51,987 bases of DNA from Rhodospirillaceae bacterium BRH_c57. Its GTDB lineage: Bacteria; Pseudomonadota; Alphaproteobacteria; Rhodospirillales; Rhodospirillaceae. Numbering within the stretch: position 1 is the stretch's first letter; every line of letters starts with the position of its first letter. The stretch covers positions 1 to 51,987 of the forward strand of contig LAEA01000114.1 of the NCBI GenBank assembly GCA_000961745.1, written 5' to 3'. Below the pieces are notes generated by a model. That model did no database searches. It was not told the origin of the DNA and was given only the letters and a program-made list of their open reading frames with translations. This document shows, piece by piece, positions 8,645 through 17,232 of the stretch. The position numbers and the translations under genes were made by a program.

Positions 8645-10078
8645 ATGAACACCGCTGTTACCGTTTCGGGCTCCAATAGCCTACTAGACCCGCAGGCTCA
8701 GCGGTTGGTGGATTTCCTCCGTGACGTGGGTCTCCCCTATGAAAACATTATGGCCGCCCCCAAAGAGCGTTCGATTATCGCAGCCAACCTTCCAGCTTAC
8801 CTTCAATCGCTGCCAGCGGAGGTCAAGCGCGACGCACGGTACCTGTCCAAGTTCGTAATCGGGGCCGGATCCGGTTTGTTTGACTACGCACTTAACGCTA
8901 TCTGGAATGAGGTCGTGGTCGACCTCAGAAAGAAAGCGTCACTCTACGGCCTCGACATCTTCTTCGACGCTGCGGTGGGCGGCAATAAAACGCGCGAATT
9001 TTACAAGACAGCGGACGATCTGGCCGCCCTTAAGGATGCCGTTCTCCTCGATACATGCCGCAAGTTGGAGCTAATCTCCGACACAACGTACAAGAAGCTC
9101 AAGCACATTTTGGACATGCGGAATGACATCGGCATATCCCATCCGACCAACTACAATATCAATGCCTTTGAGCTACTGGGCTGGTTGCAGACTTGCGTTC
9201 AGGACATTCTCCATGATCAACCCACGGAAGCGGCGCTTCAAGTCCAAGTTTTCATCTCAAATTTGAAGACGCATGCTGAGCCTCTCGACCAGACCACGAA
9301 ACAAAACCTCGAGCGCCGCTTCACGGAATTGCCGAGCCGCCTGTGCGGAAACCTGCTCCGGACCGTGTTCGGAATGTACGTCGCGCCCGGCACCGATCCT
9401 GGGGTGCGAAAGAACATCGCTGTCCTGGCGCCAGCGCTCTGGAGTACGTGCCCTGACGAGCCGCGTTACCGGTTAGGGATCGTTCTGGAAGGCTACAACA
9501 CCAACCTCTACAAGGAAAAACATACCCTTGGAGAACAGTTCTTTGACCTTGTCGGTGGAAATGCCTACCGATCAGCGTCTGAACGCGTCATAATCGTCGA
9601 CACGCTAATTACGGAATTGTTGGACAAGCACAATAGCCGGGACAATTTTCACCACGAGGGGCCTGTAGCTGCTAACCTTTCTTCCTATATTCCGGACCAA
9701 AATTCTATATTCGACAACCTAGCTTCCCGTCTATTCAAGACGATTCTTCTGTGCCGTATCGGTAGGGGTGTCTCATACAACAACGGCGTCTCCCCAAGTG
9801 GCAAACCCTACTATGACGCAATCCTGAGCCTTGGTGGCGACAAGTTCGCGCCACATATCATGGCTGCGTTTACCGACTACGAAATTGCGGGGCAGTTGGG
9901 CCGCCCTATCTGCCGGGCCCAAGCTAAACAGGCGTTGGAAGCTGCTCGTACCAATGTCATCAATGAACGGTTGGTGGAGTGCCTGACCTACCTCATTGAC
10001 CGTATTGAGGCGAATCCTGGCTGCGCGACCAGCACTGAGTTTAAGCGGCTGTCAGTTGACTATATTCGCTGGAACTGA
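8645..10078 (+). CDS. Uncharacterised protein with a HEPN-like R-x6-H motif
   Basis: The 477-residue protein is not assigned to a named family. The most telling feature is ILDMRNDIGISHP, with Arg159 and His166 in R-x6-H spacing after a helical segment and before another helix (NAFELLGWLQTCVQDILH). This is how HEPN ribonuclease centres in abortive-infection proteins look (numbering from the ATG at 8645). No transmembrane segment or signal peptide is evident. GGAG at 8633-8636 is well placed for that ATG; a TTG one codon earlier is less likely. The gene stands alone behind a palindromic site and next to the BREX locus, so an RNase defence effector is a reasonable but unproven guess. Confidence 0.6.
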   Translation: MNTAVTVSGSNSLLDPQAQRLVDFLRDVGLPYENIMAAPKERSIIAANLPAYLQSLPAEVKRDARYLSKFVIGAGSGLFDYALNAIWNEVVVDLRKKASLYGLDIFFDAAVGGNKTREFYKTADDLAALKDAVLLDTCRKLELISDTTYKKLKHILDMRNDIGISHPTNYNINAFELLGWLQTCVQDILHDQPTEAALQVQVFISNLKTHAEPLDQTTKQNLERRFTELPSRLCGNLLRTVFGMYVAPGTDPGVRKNIAVLAPALWSTCPDEPRYRLGIVLEGYNTNLYKEKHTLGEQFFDLVGGNAYRSASERVIIVDTLITELLDKHNSRDNFHHEGPVAANLSSYIPDQNSIFDNLASRLFKTILLCRIGRGVSYNNGVSPSGKPYYDAILSLGGDKFAPHIMAAFTDYEIAGQLGRPICRAQAKQALEAARTNVINERLVECLTYLIDRIEANPGCATSTEFKRLSVDYIRWN

Positions 10079-10395
10079 GTATGGTTTTGCGCTCGGTAGC
10101 GCTGCCGCAGCGGATGGGAGAGGCCCGTGAATCATCAGGATCTTCTGTTGCGTCATGTCCCGGCTCCTGTATGGGCCGGCCGCGCTACGGGATTTGATGC
10201 TGCCTGAATTTCTAGTTTCAAGCCAACGGGCCTGCGAGAAGGAAATGCAGGGCACTATCAATATCAATGGTCAGAGTCGGACAAAGCCTGGGCCACACAA
10301 AAACACTGCCGCAAGCTGCGCCCTCCTGACGGGGTCCGAGTCAGCCGCCGAGAGGCCACCCCAACCCCTCCTGCTTCCGCCGCGCTTCCAGGCAC
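10079..10395. other. Stretch without a supported gene
   Basis: Between the HEPN-like gene and the tRNA scar no open frame has a family pattern, a ribosome binding site or a length that convinces. The sequence ends in an inverted repeat at 10405-10429 and the attachment site. Its composition is like the flanking DNA. Confidence 0.5.
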
Positions 10396-10429
10396 AAAAA
10401 AATAGCCTTAGCGTTTTGAGCGCTAAGGC
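10396..10429 (-). terminator. Rho-independent terminator downstream of the tRNA-fMet 3' fragment
   Basis: GCCTTAGCG and CGCTAAGGC form a nine-base-pair stem with a seven-base loop. On the minus strand it is followed by seven T's (10396-10402 as A's). It is the kind of terminator that follows a tRNA gene, and it sits just beyond the tRNA 3' end in that orientation. Confidence 0.75.
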
Positions 10430-10439
10430 CTTGATTTTC

Positions 10440-10486
10440 TTTGGTTGCGGGGGCCAGAATTGAACTGACGACCTTCAGGTTATGAG
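10440..10486 (-). repeat. Left attachment site: 3' half of initiator tRNA-Met
   Basis: These 47 bases match positions 41353-41399 with one mismatch. Read on the minus strand, they run from the CAT anticodon through CCTGAAGGTCGTCAGTT and the acceptor 3' strand CCCCCGCAACC to the tRNA end. The one difference falls in the T-loop (TTCAATT here, canonical TTCAAAT in the right copy). Similarity stops at the anticodon loop, a usual crossover point for tRNA-targeting tyrosine integrases. The 5' half of the tRNA is missing, so this is a scar and not a functional tRNA. Confidence 0.85.
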
Positions 10487-10656
10487 ACAGAAGTCACCAT
10501 TTCCCTGAAGTCCAGTGTTTCTGCGGATTCCGTTTAGTGTCAACACGTTGTAACGGACATAGCGGGACAAACTGGACCAAACTTGACCGTTTGAATACCA
10601 CTTAGTACCCTGATCCGCACGGACACGATGCGGACACAAGATCAGAGGGTACGGAC

Positions 10657-11835
10657 ATGGCCGGAAAACTGACGGAGAAACTGCTGCGGGAAATGAAGCC
10701 CCCGGCGAAGGGCAACAGCATCACCTACGACAGCGAGGTTAAAGGTTTTGGCGCCCGCATCACGGCGGCGGGTTCCCGCGCCTTCATCCTCAACTATCGC
10801 ATCCACGGACGCGAACGCAGGTTCACAATCGGTGACTGGCCCGCGTGGAGCGTGGCGGCCGCCCGCGAGGAGGCGAAACATCTCCGCCGCGAGGTTGACC
10901 GTGGCATCGACCCCCTTGAAGACCGCATCGAGAACCGTGAGGCGAAGACGGTCCAAGACCTGTGGCTCGAATACGAAAGAGTCCACCTGCCTACCAAGCG
11001 GGCCCGCTCGGCGAGCGACGACAGGTCCATGTGGAAGACCTACATCCTGCCAAAGCTGCGCGCCGTCAAAGTCCGCGACATCACGCCGCAGATGATCGAC
11101 GAGTTGCACCGCGAGATTGGTGAGACCAAGCCAGTAAGGGCGAATCGCGTGATCGAGGTCCTACGCAAGGCCTGCAACCTAGCCATCCGCTGGGAGTGGA
11201 CCAACCGCAACCCGTGCACCGGCTTTGCCAAGAACACCGAGCAGGAGCGGCAGGTCTACCTGTCGCCAGAACAGATCAGGCTCGTTGCGAAAGCACTGGA
11301 GCAGAGCCGCTCCCAGGCATCCGCAGATGCCATCCGTTTCATGCTCCTGACCGGATGCCGCAAAGGCGAGGCCCTCGGCGCCACCTGGCCAATGTTCGAC
11401 CTAGACAGAGGGATCTGGACGAAGCCATCATCCCATACCAAACAAAATAGAGTCCACCGCGTGCCGCTGTCCGGCGCCGCCACGGAGCTGCTGATACGGA
11501 TGCGAGAGGAAAAGGACGCGGACCCGGTGTTCGTCTTCCCCGGCAGCGGGGCGGCCGGTCACCTGACGGATGTAAAGCGGACTTGGCAGACCGTGCGCGA
11601 GGCGGCAGGCATTCCTGATGTCCACATCCACGACCTCCGCCATACTTTCGCGGCCCTGCTGGCGAGCAACGCCGTCCCCTTGATGGTGCTCGGCGCCTTA
11701 CTCGGCCACACGCAGGCGCAGACGACGAAACGCTATGCCCACCTCTACGACGATCCGCTGCGCGACGGCGCCGAGATTGCGGCCGGCAAAATCAATTTTC
11801 CAGCCAGCCATAAGCAAGGAACCTTAACCGGATGA
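10657..11835 (+). CDS. int: Tyrosine-type integrase with DUF4102-like N-terminus
   Basis: This 392-residue integrase is expected to recombine the tRNA-fMet attachment sites at both ends of the 31-kb element. The N-terminal 90 residues (LREMKPPAKGNSITYDSEVK, then GFGARITAAGSRAFILNYR) match the arm-binding DUF4102 domain of P4-type integrases. A SAM-like core-binding domain follows at about 98-185, then the catalytic domain. The catalytic residues visible are Arg235 (TGCRKGEAL), Lys262, His325 and Arg328 (HDLRHT), His351 (LLGHTQ) and nucleophile Tyr360 (KRYAHL). It starts 170 bp inside the left attachment site and overlaps the next gene by four bases. Confidence 0.95.
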   Translation: MAGKLTEKLLREMKPPAKGNSITYDSEVKGFGARITAAGSRAFILNYRIHGRERRFTIGDWPAWSVAAAREEAKHLRREVDRGIDPLEDRIENREAKTVQDLWLEYERVHLPTKRARSASDDRSMWKTYILPKLRAVKVRDITPQMIDELHREIGETKPVRANRVIEVLRKACNLAIRWEWTNRNPCTGFAKNTEQERQVYLSPEQIRLVAKALEQSRSQASADAIRFMLLTGCRKGEALGATWPMFDLDRGIWTKPSSHTKQNRVHRVPLSGAATELLIRMREEKDADPVFVFPGSGAAGHLTDVKRTWQTVREAAGIPDVHIHDLRHTFAALLASNAVPLMVLGALLGHTQAQTTKRYAHLYDDPLRDGAEIAAGKINFPASHKQGTLTG

Positions 11836-12740
11836 CACGCTACATCACCATTACCGATCCCAGTTCCCCCATGCCCTACTATCCCCAAGACGACGCCTGG
11901 CTCTGGCACCTCATGCTTTTTCCTGAGCAAGAGGAGAAGACTGACAGCACGGACGTTCAAACCGTCAAACTGAACAACAAGTACAGGGTGGAAGCCCTGT
12001 GGCGGCATCGGCAAGGCTTTCTCCGCGACCGACTGGATGAAGAACTGAATGCAAGCGGGCCGAACGCATCGACCATTAGAGCCACGATCACCAAGGAGGA
12101 GGTGACCTCCTTCCAACACATCCGGCACAGTGAAGACGATTGGCAAGAGCTCATACAGAAGAGGCAGAATCAGGGATACATGATTGCCCACCTTTTTCAC
12201 TACATGATCGGGGTGCTCAACCACCCGAAAGACGCGTTCCGCAAGAAATTTGCCAAACTTGATCAATGGCGAGTGGACCTTGGCCATCATCTGGCAGACA
12301 TCGGCCATGGCCGCGCACCCCAGCCCAAGGGAACTGACAAACTGCGCGCTTCAGGCCAGGAAGCGACGACAGATGCGCGAAGGATCTTCGCGCCTGCGGC
12401 GCATTTATGGGCGGCCTATTACTCCCCTGACCGTGAAGCAGGCAGCCATTTAAACCACCGTGATCTGGCTTTGTTTCTTGCACGGGCAGAGTCCTACCGG
12501 CACCTGGCAAACCGCCTGAAGGCATGGGAGAAGGTATACGCCGACCTTGATGACGCCACGACTGGGCAAGCACTAATGCAGGCCGCACCACCCTACCGCG
12601 TGACCCGCTTGGCGCGCCTCTCCGATGAGAACGGCCACAGCTGGGTTGAGCGCGTCTTTCACAAACCCCTGAGCCCGGCGCCGTTCCACACGCCAAGCAA
12701 CCCTGAGATCCAGGCCTTTCTGAAAGAAAAGGGCGCCTGA
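11832..12740 (+). CDS. Uncharacterised protein coupled to the integrase
   Basis: The 302-residue product is not recognised. Its ATG overlaps the integrase stop (ATGA), so the two are translated together and a role in integration, excision or element maintenance is plausible. The protein appears soluble and helical, rich in charged and aromatic residues, with the segments YRVEALWRHRQGFLRDRLDEE and HLWAAYYSPDREAGSHLNHR. There are no transmembrane helices and no nucleotide-binding motif. A strong terminator follows within 65 bp, closing a two-gene transcript. Confidence 0.75.
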   Translation: MTRYITITDPSSPMPYYPQDDAWLWHLMLFPEQEEKTDSTDVQTVKLNNKYRVEALWRHRQGFLRDRLDEELNASGPNASTIRATITKEEVTSFQHIRHSEDDWQELIQKRQNQGYMIAHLFHYMIGVLNHPKDAFRKKFAKLDQWRVDLGHHLADIGHGRAPQPKGTDKLRASGQEATTDARRIFAPAAHLWAAYYSPDREAGSHLNHRDLALFLARAESYRHLANRLKAWEKVYADLDDATTGQALMQAAPPYRVTRLARLSDENGHSWVERVFHKPLSPAPFHTPSNPEIQAFLKEKGA

Positions 12741-12802
12741 CACTCTGGGCGCGGGCCAATCTGACTTGGCCGAGAGGCCGCCCCGAAAGCCCCCACTTCA
12801 AG

Positions 12803-12846
12803 ACCCCGCCAAGTCCGTCGCTGAGACGGGCTGGCGGGGTTTTTTC
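12803..12846 (+). terminator. Strong rho-independent terminator
   Basis: ACCCCGCC and GGCGGGGT form the outer stem, extended inwards by GTCCGTC pairing with GACGGG, and are followed by six T's on the plus strand. It ends the int operon. Confidence 0.9.
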
Positions 12847-13020
12847 ATGCCCATACAACCGGTGCACCAATCCGTCAGATTCCGATGCCGTTTAAAAACA
12901 TACACTTAATGCCGTTCAGGCCCCCGATACATGTTCCCGTCCTGACACATCAAGCATTCAGTGTCATCATTACAACGTTACACAAATACAACTCGACAAC
13001 AGGAAATAGGTACACGAAAA

Positions 13021-13242
13021 ATGAAGTCAAACATCAAATCCCCAAACTCCACCTGCGGCATCATTACTCGTGAAGAGTTGGCGGGAGCTCTTGACATCTC
13101 CCTCCGCACTCTCAAGCGGTATGAAGCCGCCCGGATTGGGCCGCCGCTGATCCGCATTGGCCGCAAGGTCTTGTATCAGGAGACGACCGTCCGCGAGTGG
13201 CTCGCCGGCCTTGAGCGGCCCGCTGTCCGTCGTCGCCGTTAA
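13021..13242 (+). CDS. Small HTH protein, excisionase/AlpA-like
   Basis: The 73-residue basic protein has a MerR-type winged helix-turn-helix (IITREELAGALDISLRTLKR), then YEAARIGPPLIRIGRKVLYQ and TTVREWLAGLE. This layout is typical of excisionases and AlpA-like regulators that accompany tyrosine integrases. The likely job is to direct excision and/or to regulate the genes that follow. The ATG at 13021 is used because the motif follows directly; an upstream in-frame ATG at 12961 adds 20 low-complexity residues. The poly-Arg tail (RRRR) would help DNA binding. Confidence 0.8.
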   Translation: MKSNIKSPNSTCGIITREELAGALDISLRTLKRYEAARIGPPLIRIGRKVLYQETTVREWLAGLERPAVRRRR

Positions 13243-13256
13243 GGGAGAAAGAAAAA

Positions 13257-13643
13257 ATGTACATTCAGTATATTACCGTCGGATACTCCAATGGCAGTTC
13301 CTGCAGCAGCATCTCCATTCCCATTGAGGAAGTAGCCAGCCGCTCCAAGGAACTGCAGGGTCTCGTCCCCCATGTTTCAAACGAAGATGTCCTTACATGC
13401 ATCTTTCAATGCTTCCTCGAAGACACCTTTGAGGAAAATCAGCAAACCCTGAAGACCTACTTTTCATGGCTTCTGATGCGGTGGCCGGACCTTTACTACA
13501 AGGCGTTCGATCTTGCCGCCCCGATCGCGATTTTCACAGCTGTCGAAGTTGGACCCGGTCAACAGCGTGTTGACCTCGCCATCGGTGACGCAATGAACTT
13601 CATCGAACAGGCGGTCCCCTACACCAAGGAAACCATTCACTGA
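13257..13643 (+). CDS. Uncharacterised 128-residue protein
   Basis: The protein is not recognised. It starts 14 bases after the HTH gene with a purine-rich AGGGAGAAAG ahead of the ATG, so it should be co-transcribed with it. The sequence mixes beta-prone N-terminal residues (MYIQYITVGYSNGSS) with amphipathic helices rich in Phe and Trp (TLKTYFSWLLMRWPDLYYK), and has no membrane span or catalytic motif. A backbone function in the element is inferred from position only. Confidence 0.65.
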   Translation: MYIQYITVGYSNGSSCSSISIPIEEVASRSKELQGLVPHVSNEDVLTCIFQCFLEDTFEENQQTLKTYFSWLLMRWPDLYYKAFDLAAPIAIFTAVEVGPGQQRVDLAIGDAMNFIEQAVPYTKETIH

Positions 13644-13790
13644 CAAAACAGGCCATGCCCGGTGACACGAGCATGACCTGAATTCTGCGGCAAAAGCCGC
13701 TCGCGAGCCGGAGCCCGCTGCTTTCCTGGAAGATCGCATCGTAGCTCCGGCTCTCTCCTACCGCAACCGATAATCAACCGGAGAGAGATC

Positions 13791-15233
13791 ATGACCTCCA
13801 ATGACCGACGCCCCTTGGGGGCGGCGAACCCCGTCGCTTTGCCCGCTTCCTGGGACGCTCCCGACATGAGCGTCCACCAGCCCGACGTTGAACCCGAATT
13901 TCCCTTGGAGGCTCTGGGGGGCATCGCCTCTGAGGTCTCCGCCCGCGCGCAGGCAAGCAGCGTCAAGATCGGTGTCATCGCCGCCATCCTGCTCGTCTGC
14001 GCCGCGTCCTTGCTGGGACACACGTCTGTTCAGGTCACCGCAAGCTGGCGGGAGCACGTAAGCCTCTATCTCAACTTGATCATGCGGCCCTCCGGCGGCA
14101 AAAGCCGTGCGATCTATCCGTTCCTCGAACTTCTGCGGCGTATCGAACAGGCCGCGCTCCCCGCGTGGGAGGACGCAATGGCGCGGTTCCAAGCGGCCTT
14201 GTTGGCCGCCGCCGCGACGGCTTCCGCGTACAAGAAGATCGTGAAGGATGCCGTCGAATCCGGACAGACCCCGCCTGAACCGCCTGAAGGGCTTTTGCCC
14301 CCGCCAGCGCCTGCGAAGATCCGCACGGTGTCGGAGGACACGACGAAAGCCGCTCTCCTGCAAATGCAGATCGACGGCAATTCGGTGCTGGTCTACCAGG
14401 ACGAGGCGCGCCGCGACGAGGGCGATCTCCGGGCGCTGTACCTGACGGCGTGGAATGGCGGCGCGTACCACCTCGACCGTGCCCACGGCGGCGGGTCCAT
14501 CAAGAGCATCGCGGTCTCCATCCTGAAGGGCCTGCAGCCCGACAAAGTCAGCCATGTCTTCGGCGGCGCGGACGACGGATACATGAGCCGTTTCCTCAAC
14601 GTGGTCGCCGACCCCATCCGCGTAACCACCACTCCTCCGACCCTGGATACTGAGCGGCTCTTCTCAGCGTTCATCGCCCTGCGCGAGTTCGACGGCCAAA
14701 CCCTGGATCTCTCGGAAGACGCCCTTGCATGTTTCAACGGCTGGACGGCCGAGCACGACGCGGAGCATGTCCGGCCTCACATGCAGGGGCACCAGGGCAA
14801 AGTGAAGGGCATTGCCGCCCAACTGGCGGCCATCCTGGAATGCCTGAACAGGGCGTGGTCTGGGGACACCCAGCCCCCCTCTGAGATTTCCGGCGTCTCG
14901 ATGGCGTCCGCCCTCTGGATTATCGAGGATTTTTTCAAGCCGATGGCCCACCGCGCGTACCGGATGGTCGACGGCGCCGGCCAGAATCCGACCACCGAGT
15001 TGGCCGCATGGATCATCGCCACCGCCCCCCAAACCATCAACGCCCGGCGTCTGGCGCGGGGAGAGCTGGTCGCCGGACTCAACAGTGCCCGCGCACAGGA
15101 TGCCATTGCCGATTTGATCGACGCGGGCTGGCTCCGCAACCCGCCACACCGGAGCGGGCCAGGCCGCCCCTCCTCTGATCTCGAAGTGAACCCCAAAGTC
15201 CTGACCGCCTGCAAGGAGAACGCCAATGTCTAA
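13791..15233 (+). CDS. DUF3987 domain protein with P-loop-like motif
   Basis: DUF3987 proteins are found in phages, plasmids and integrative elements, usually near replication genes, and look like diverged helicase-type ATPases. The 480-residue protein shows the family pattern: LLGHTSVQVTASWREHVSLY followed by the P-loop-like RPSGGKSRA (about residues 99-107). After it come SVLVYQDEARRDEGDL and YHLDRAHGGGSIKS, and a C-terminal winged-helix-like part (INARRLARGELVAGL, AIADLIDAGWLR). It overlaps the methyltransferase start by eight bases, so the two are coupled. The GAGAGAGATC stretch before the ATG gives a ribosome site. Confidence 0.8.
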   Translation: MTSNDRRPLGAANPVALPASWDAPDMSVHQPDVEPEFPLEALGGIASEVSARAQASSVKIGVIAAILLVCAASLLGHTSVQVTASWREHVSLYLNLIMRPSGGKSRAIYPFLELLRRIEQAALPAWEDAMARFQAALLAAAATASAYKKIVKDAVESGQTPPEPPEGLLPPPAPAKIRTVSEDTTKAALLQMQIDGNSVLVYQDEARRDEGDLRALYLTAWNGGAYHLDRAHGGGSIKSIAVSILKGLQPDKVSHVFGGADDGYMSRFLNVVADPIRVTTTPPTLDTERLFSAFIALREFDGQTLDLSEDALACFNGWTAEHDAEHVRPHMQGHQGKVKGIAAQLAAILECLNRAWSGDTQPPSEISGVSMASALWIIEDFFKPMAHRAYRMVDGAGQNPTTELAAWIIATAPQTINARRLARGELVAGLNSARAQDAIADLIDAGWLRNPPHRSGPGRPSSDLEVNPKVLTACKENANV

Positions 15234-17166
15234 GATGAATTACCGGGACATGATCCGCCAGCTGAAGGCTGAGCCGAACGAAACGCAGGCGATTACCACG
15301 GAGATGGTCTGCCAAAATGCCAAAATGGCCCCGGCCGCCCACCAGGCGCGCAACGATGATGGCGCCGCCGCTGTGGTCCCGCCGTCCGACGACCTCGCCC
15401 CGACCACCCCCGATCCGGCGCAGGACGTCCAGCCTGTCGCCCTGCAGGCAGAATCCGAGCCTGCCTCCCCGGAGTTGGCCGAGGGCGCGGAACTGACGCC
15501 CGGTATTCCCGAAGCGCCGGCGGAAACCTCCTGCGCGGCGGCAGTCGCCACCCTTCCTGAAAAGCAGGACGTTGGGGTGGTGAGCGAGGCGGTGTACGAA
15601 TTCGTCGAGAAGGCGATCAAGGTGTGCTCACGCGCCGGGGACCTCGTCCTCGGATTGGAAGTCGCAGACAACACCTTGGCTCGCGTCGCCGCCGCGCTCG
15701 GTCGCCGGTTCCTCGGCATTCTGGCACCCCAGGCGAGTCAACTGCACGAGAACGGGTTGCCTTGCTCACCAGTCAAAGCGGAAGACGCCTGCAGCGTCTT
15801 GAAGAGCGTCAAGGATGCGGGCTGGGTCACTGAACCGCCCATCCTTTTGATCACGGACCTGCACGACAATGCCTCGCCGGCCGACGACATCGTTCGGATG
15901 AAGCGGCTCACTGAGGATTTTCTCGACAAGAACGGCTACATGGCCTGCCGCGTCAGCGCCGCCAGCCTCGACGAATGCCTGCGCCGAGCGGGCGGCGGAT
16001 ACAGCTTCCCGCTCGCGGACGGGTCGCACGGCCTGATCATCGATCCCCATGGCCCCAGCCCGCGCCTCCTGCGCCGCATGACGGGCAAAGCGAGTGCCGC
16101 ACCTGGGGCGCAGCATTCTGCCACGGCCAAGGAAAGCGGCACGAAGGCCCCGCAGGCCATCTCCCTCTTCTGCGGGGCCGGCGGCATCGACTCCGGATTC
16201 CACGCCGCTGGGTGGATCACCCGGTACGCGGTTGATTTTGATCCCGAGGCGATCGCCACCTTCAAAGCAAACCATCCGGGGGTCGCGGCAGAAGTCGCCT
16301 CCGTGCGGGGACTTCGATTGCCGCGCATCAAGGACCTGGACACTATCTTTGGAGGTCCACCCTGCCAGGACTTTTCACCAGGCGGGAAACGCAAGGGGCT
16401 TTCCGGCAAGAACGGACCCCTGATCTGGAGCTTCGCCTCAATCATCGAACAAGTTCTTCCGAGGTCGTTCTTGTTCGAGAATGTGGACGACTTTGATACT
16501 CAGTTCCCGGATGCGAGAGCCGCCTTAATTGCGCGGTTCGAAGCTGCGGGCTATGTCGTCACTAAGGCCGTCTTGAATTCGGCCGACTTCGGGGTGCCAC
16601 AGACGCGTGAGCGCCTGTTCATCGTCGGCATCCGCAAGGACCTGGGCGTCAGCTTCGACTTTGCCAGTGTCCAACGGGCTCACGAAGTCGTCACCCAACA
16701 CGAGGCATTTCACCACATGCAGGAGTGGGCACTTCCGCCGTCCCGCCGTGGCGCCAAAATCACCGGCGATGAATTCGGGAAGAATGGGTTCTCCAAATTT
16801 TACCTGAAGTCGAACCGTGTCCGCCGCTGGGATCAGCCGGCCTTCACAGCCCTTGCCGGAGATCGTAACACGCCGCTGCACCCCGAACCTGTGCCAGAGC
16901 ATGTGGTTCACGATTCGCCCATCGGCCTGTACTGCTTCCACCCCCGAACCGGGACATACCACCGCCACCAGACCCCGCGCGAGCAGGCCGCCACCCAAAG
17001 TTTTCCCCCGGACTTCCAATGGCGCGTTCGGAACCTGAAGGCCGCCTACCGTGTCATCGGCAATGCGGTTCCGCCGGCCATGGCCAAAGCCCTGGCCATG
17101 GCCATTAAGGAGAAGCTGGCCGAGGCGGAAGACCTCGCGAAGCAGCGTGTAGTCGAGGCAGCATAG
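15226..17166 (+). CDS. DNA cytosine-5 methyltransferase with a long N-terminal extension
   Basis: The C-terminal 340 residues form a complete C5-cytosine methyltransferase that transfers a methyl group from SAM to cytosine in DNA. Motif I is SLFCGAGGIDSG (313-324), the catalytic PCQ has Cys380, ENV is at 418-420, QTRER at 459-463, and GNAVPPAMA lies near the end. No partner nuclease is adjacent, so it is probably a solitary enzyme protecting the element from host restriction. The first 310 residues are unusual: a low-complexity Ala/Pro/Glu linker (35-110), then a globular domain (about 118-285, VYEFVEKAIKVCSRAGDLVL onwards) that I do not recognise. Confidence 0.92.
   Translation: MSKMNYRDMIRQLKAEPNETQAITTEMVCQNAKMAPAAHQARNDDGAAAVVPPSDDLAPTTPDPAQDVQPVALQAESEPASPELAEGAELTPGIPEAPAETSCAAAVATLPEKQDVGVVSEAVYEFVEKAIKVCSRAGDLVLGLEVADNTLARVAAALGRRFLGILAPQASQLHENGLPCSPVKAEDACSVLKSVKDAGWVTEPPILLITDLHDNASPADDIVRMKRLTEDFLDKNGYMACRVSAASLDECLRRAGGGYSFPLADGSHGLIIDPHGPSPRLLRRMTGKASAAPGAQHSATAKESGTKAPQAISLFCGAGGIDSGFHAAGWITRYAVDFDPEAIATFKANHPGVAAEVASVRGLRLPRIKDLDTIFGGPPCQDFSPGGKRKGLSGKNGPLIWSFASIIEQVLPRSFLFENVDDFDTQFPDARAALIARFEAAGYVVTKAVLNSADFGVPQTRERLFIVGIRKDLGVSFDFASVQRAHEVVTQHEAFHHMQEWALPPSRRGAKITGDEFGKNGFSKFYLKSNRVRRWDQPAFTALAGDRNTPLHPEPVPEHVVHDSPIGLYCFHPRTGTYHRHQTPREQAATQSFPPDFQWRVRNLKAAYRVIGNAVPPAMAKALAMAIKEKLAEAEDLAKQRVVEAA
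15310..15325 (+). repeat. Dispersed 16-base motif, copy 1
   Basis: An exact copy of TGCCAAAATGCCAAAA, two tandem TGCCAAAA units, inside the methyltransferase gene; here it encodes CQNAK. Confidence 0.7.
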
Positions 17167-17232
17167 GCTGATGGCTCACGGGCCGTCCAGGGGCGCGGAC
17201 GCACGTGCCGCGCATCCCTTTCCCCCGTTCCC

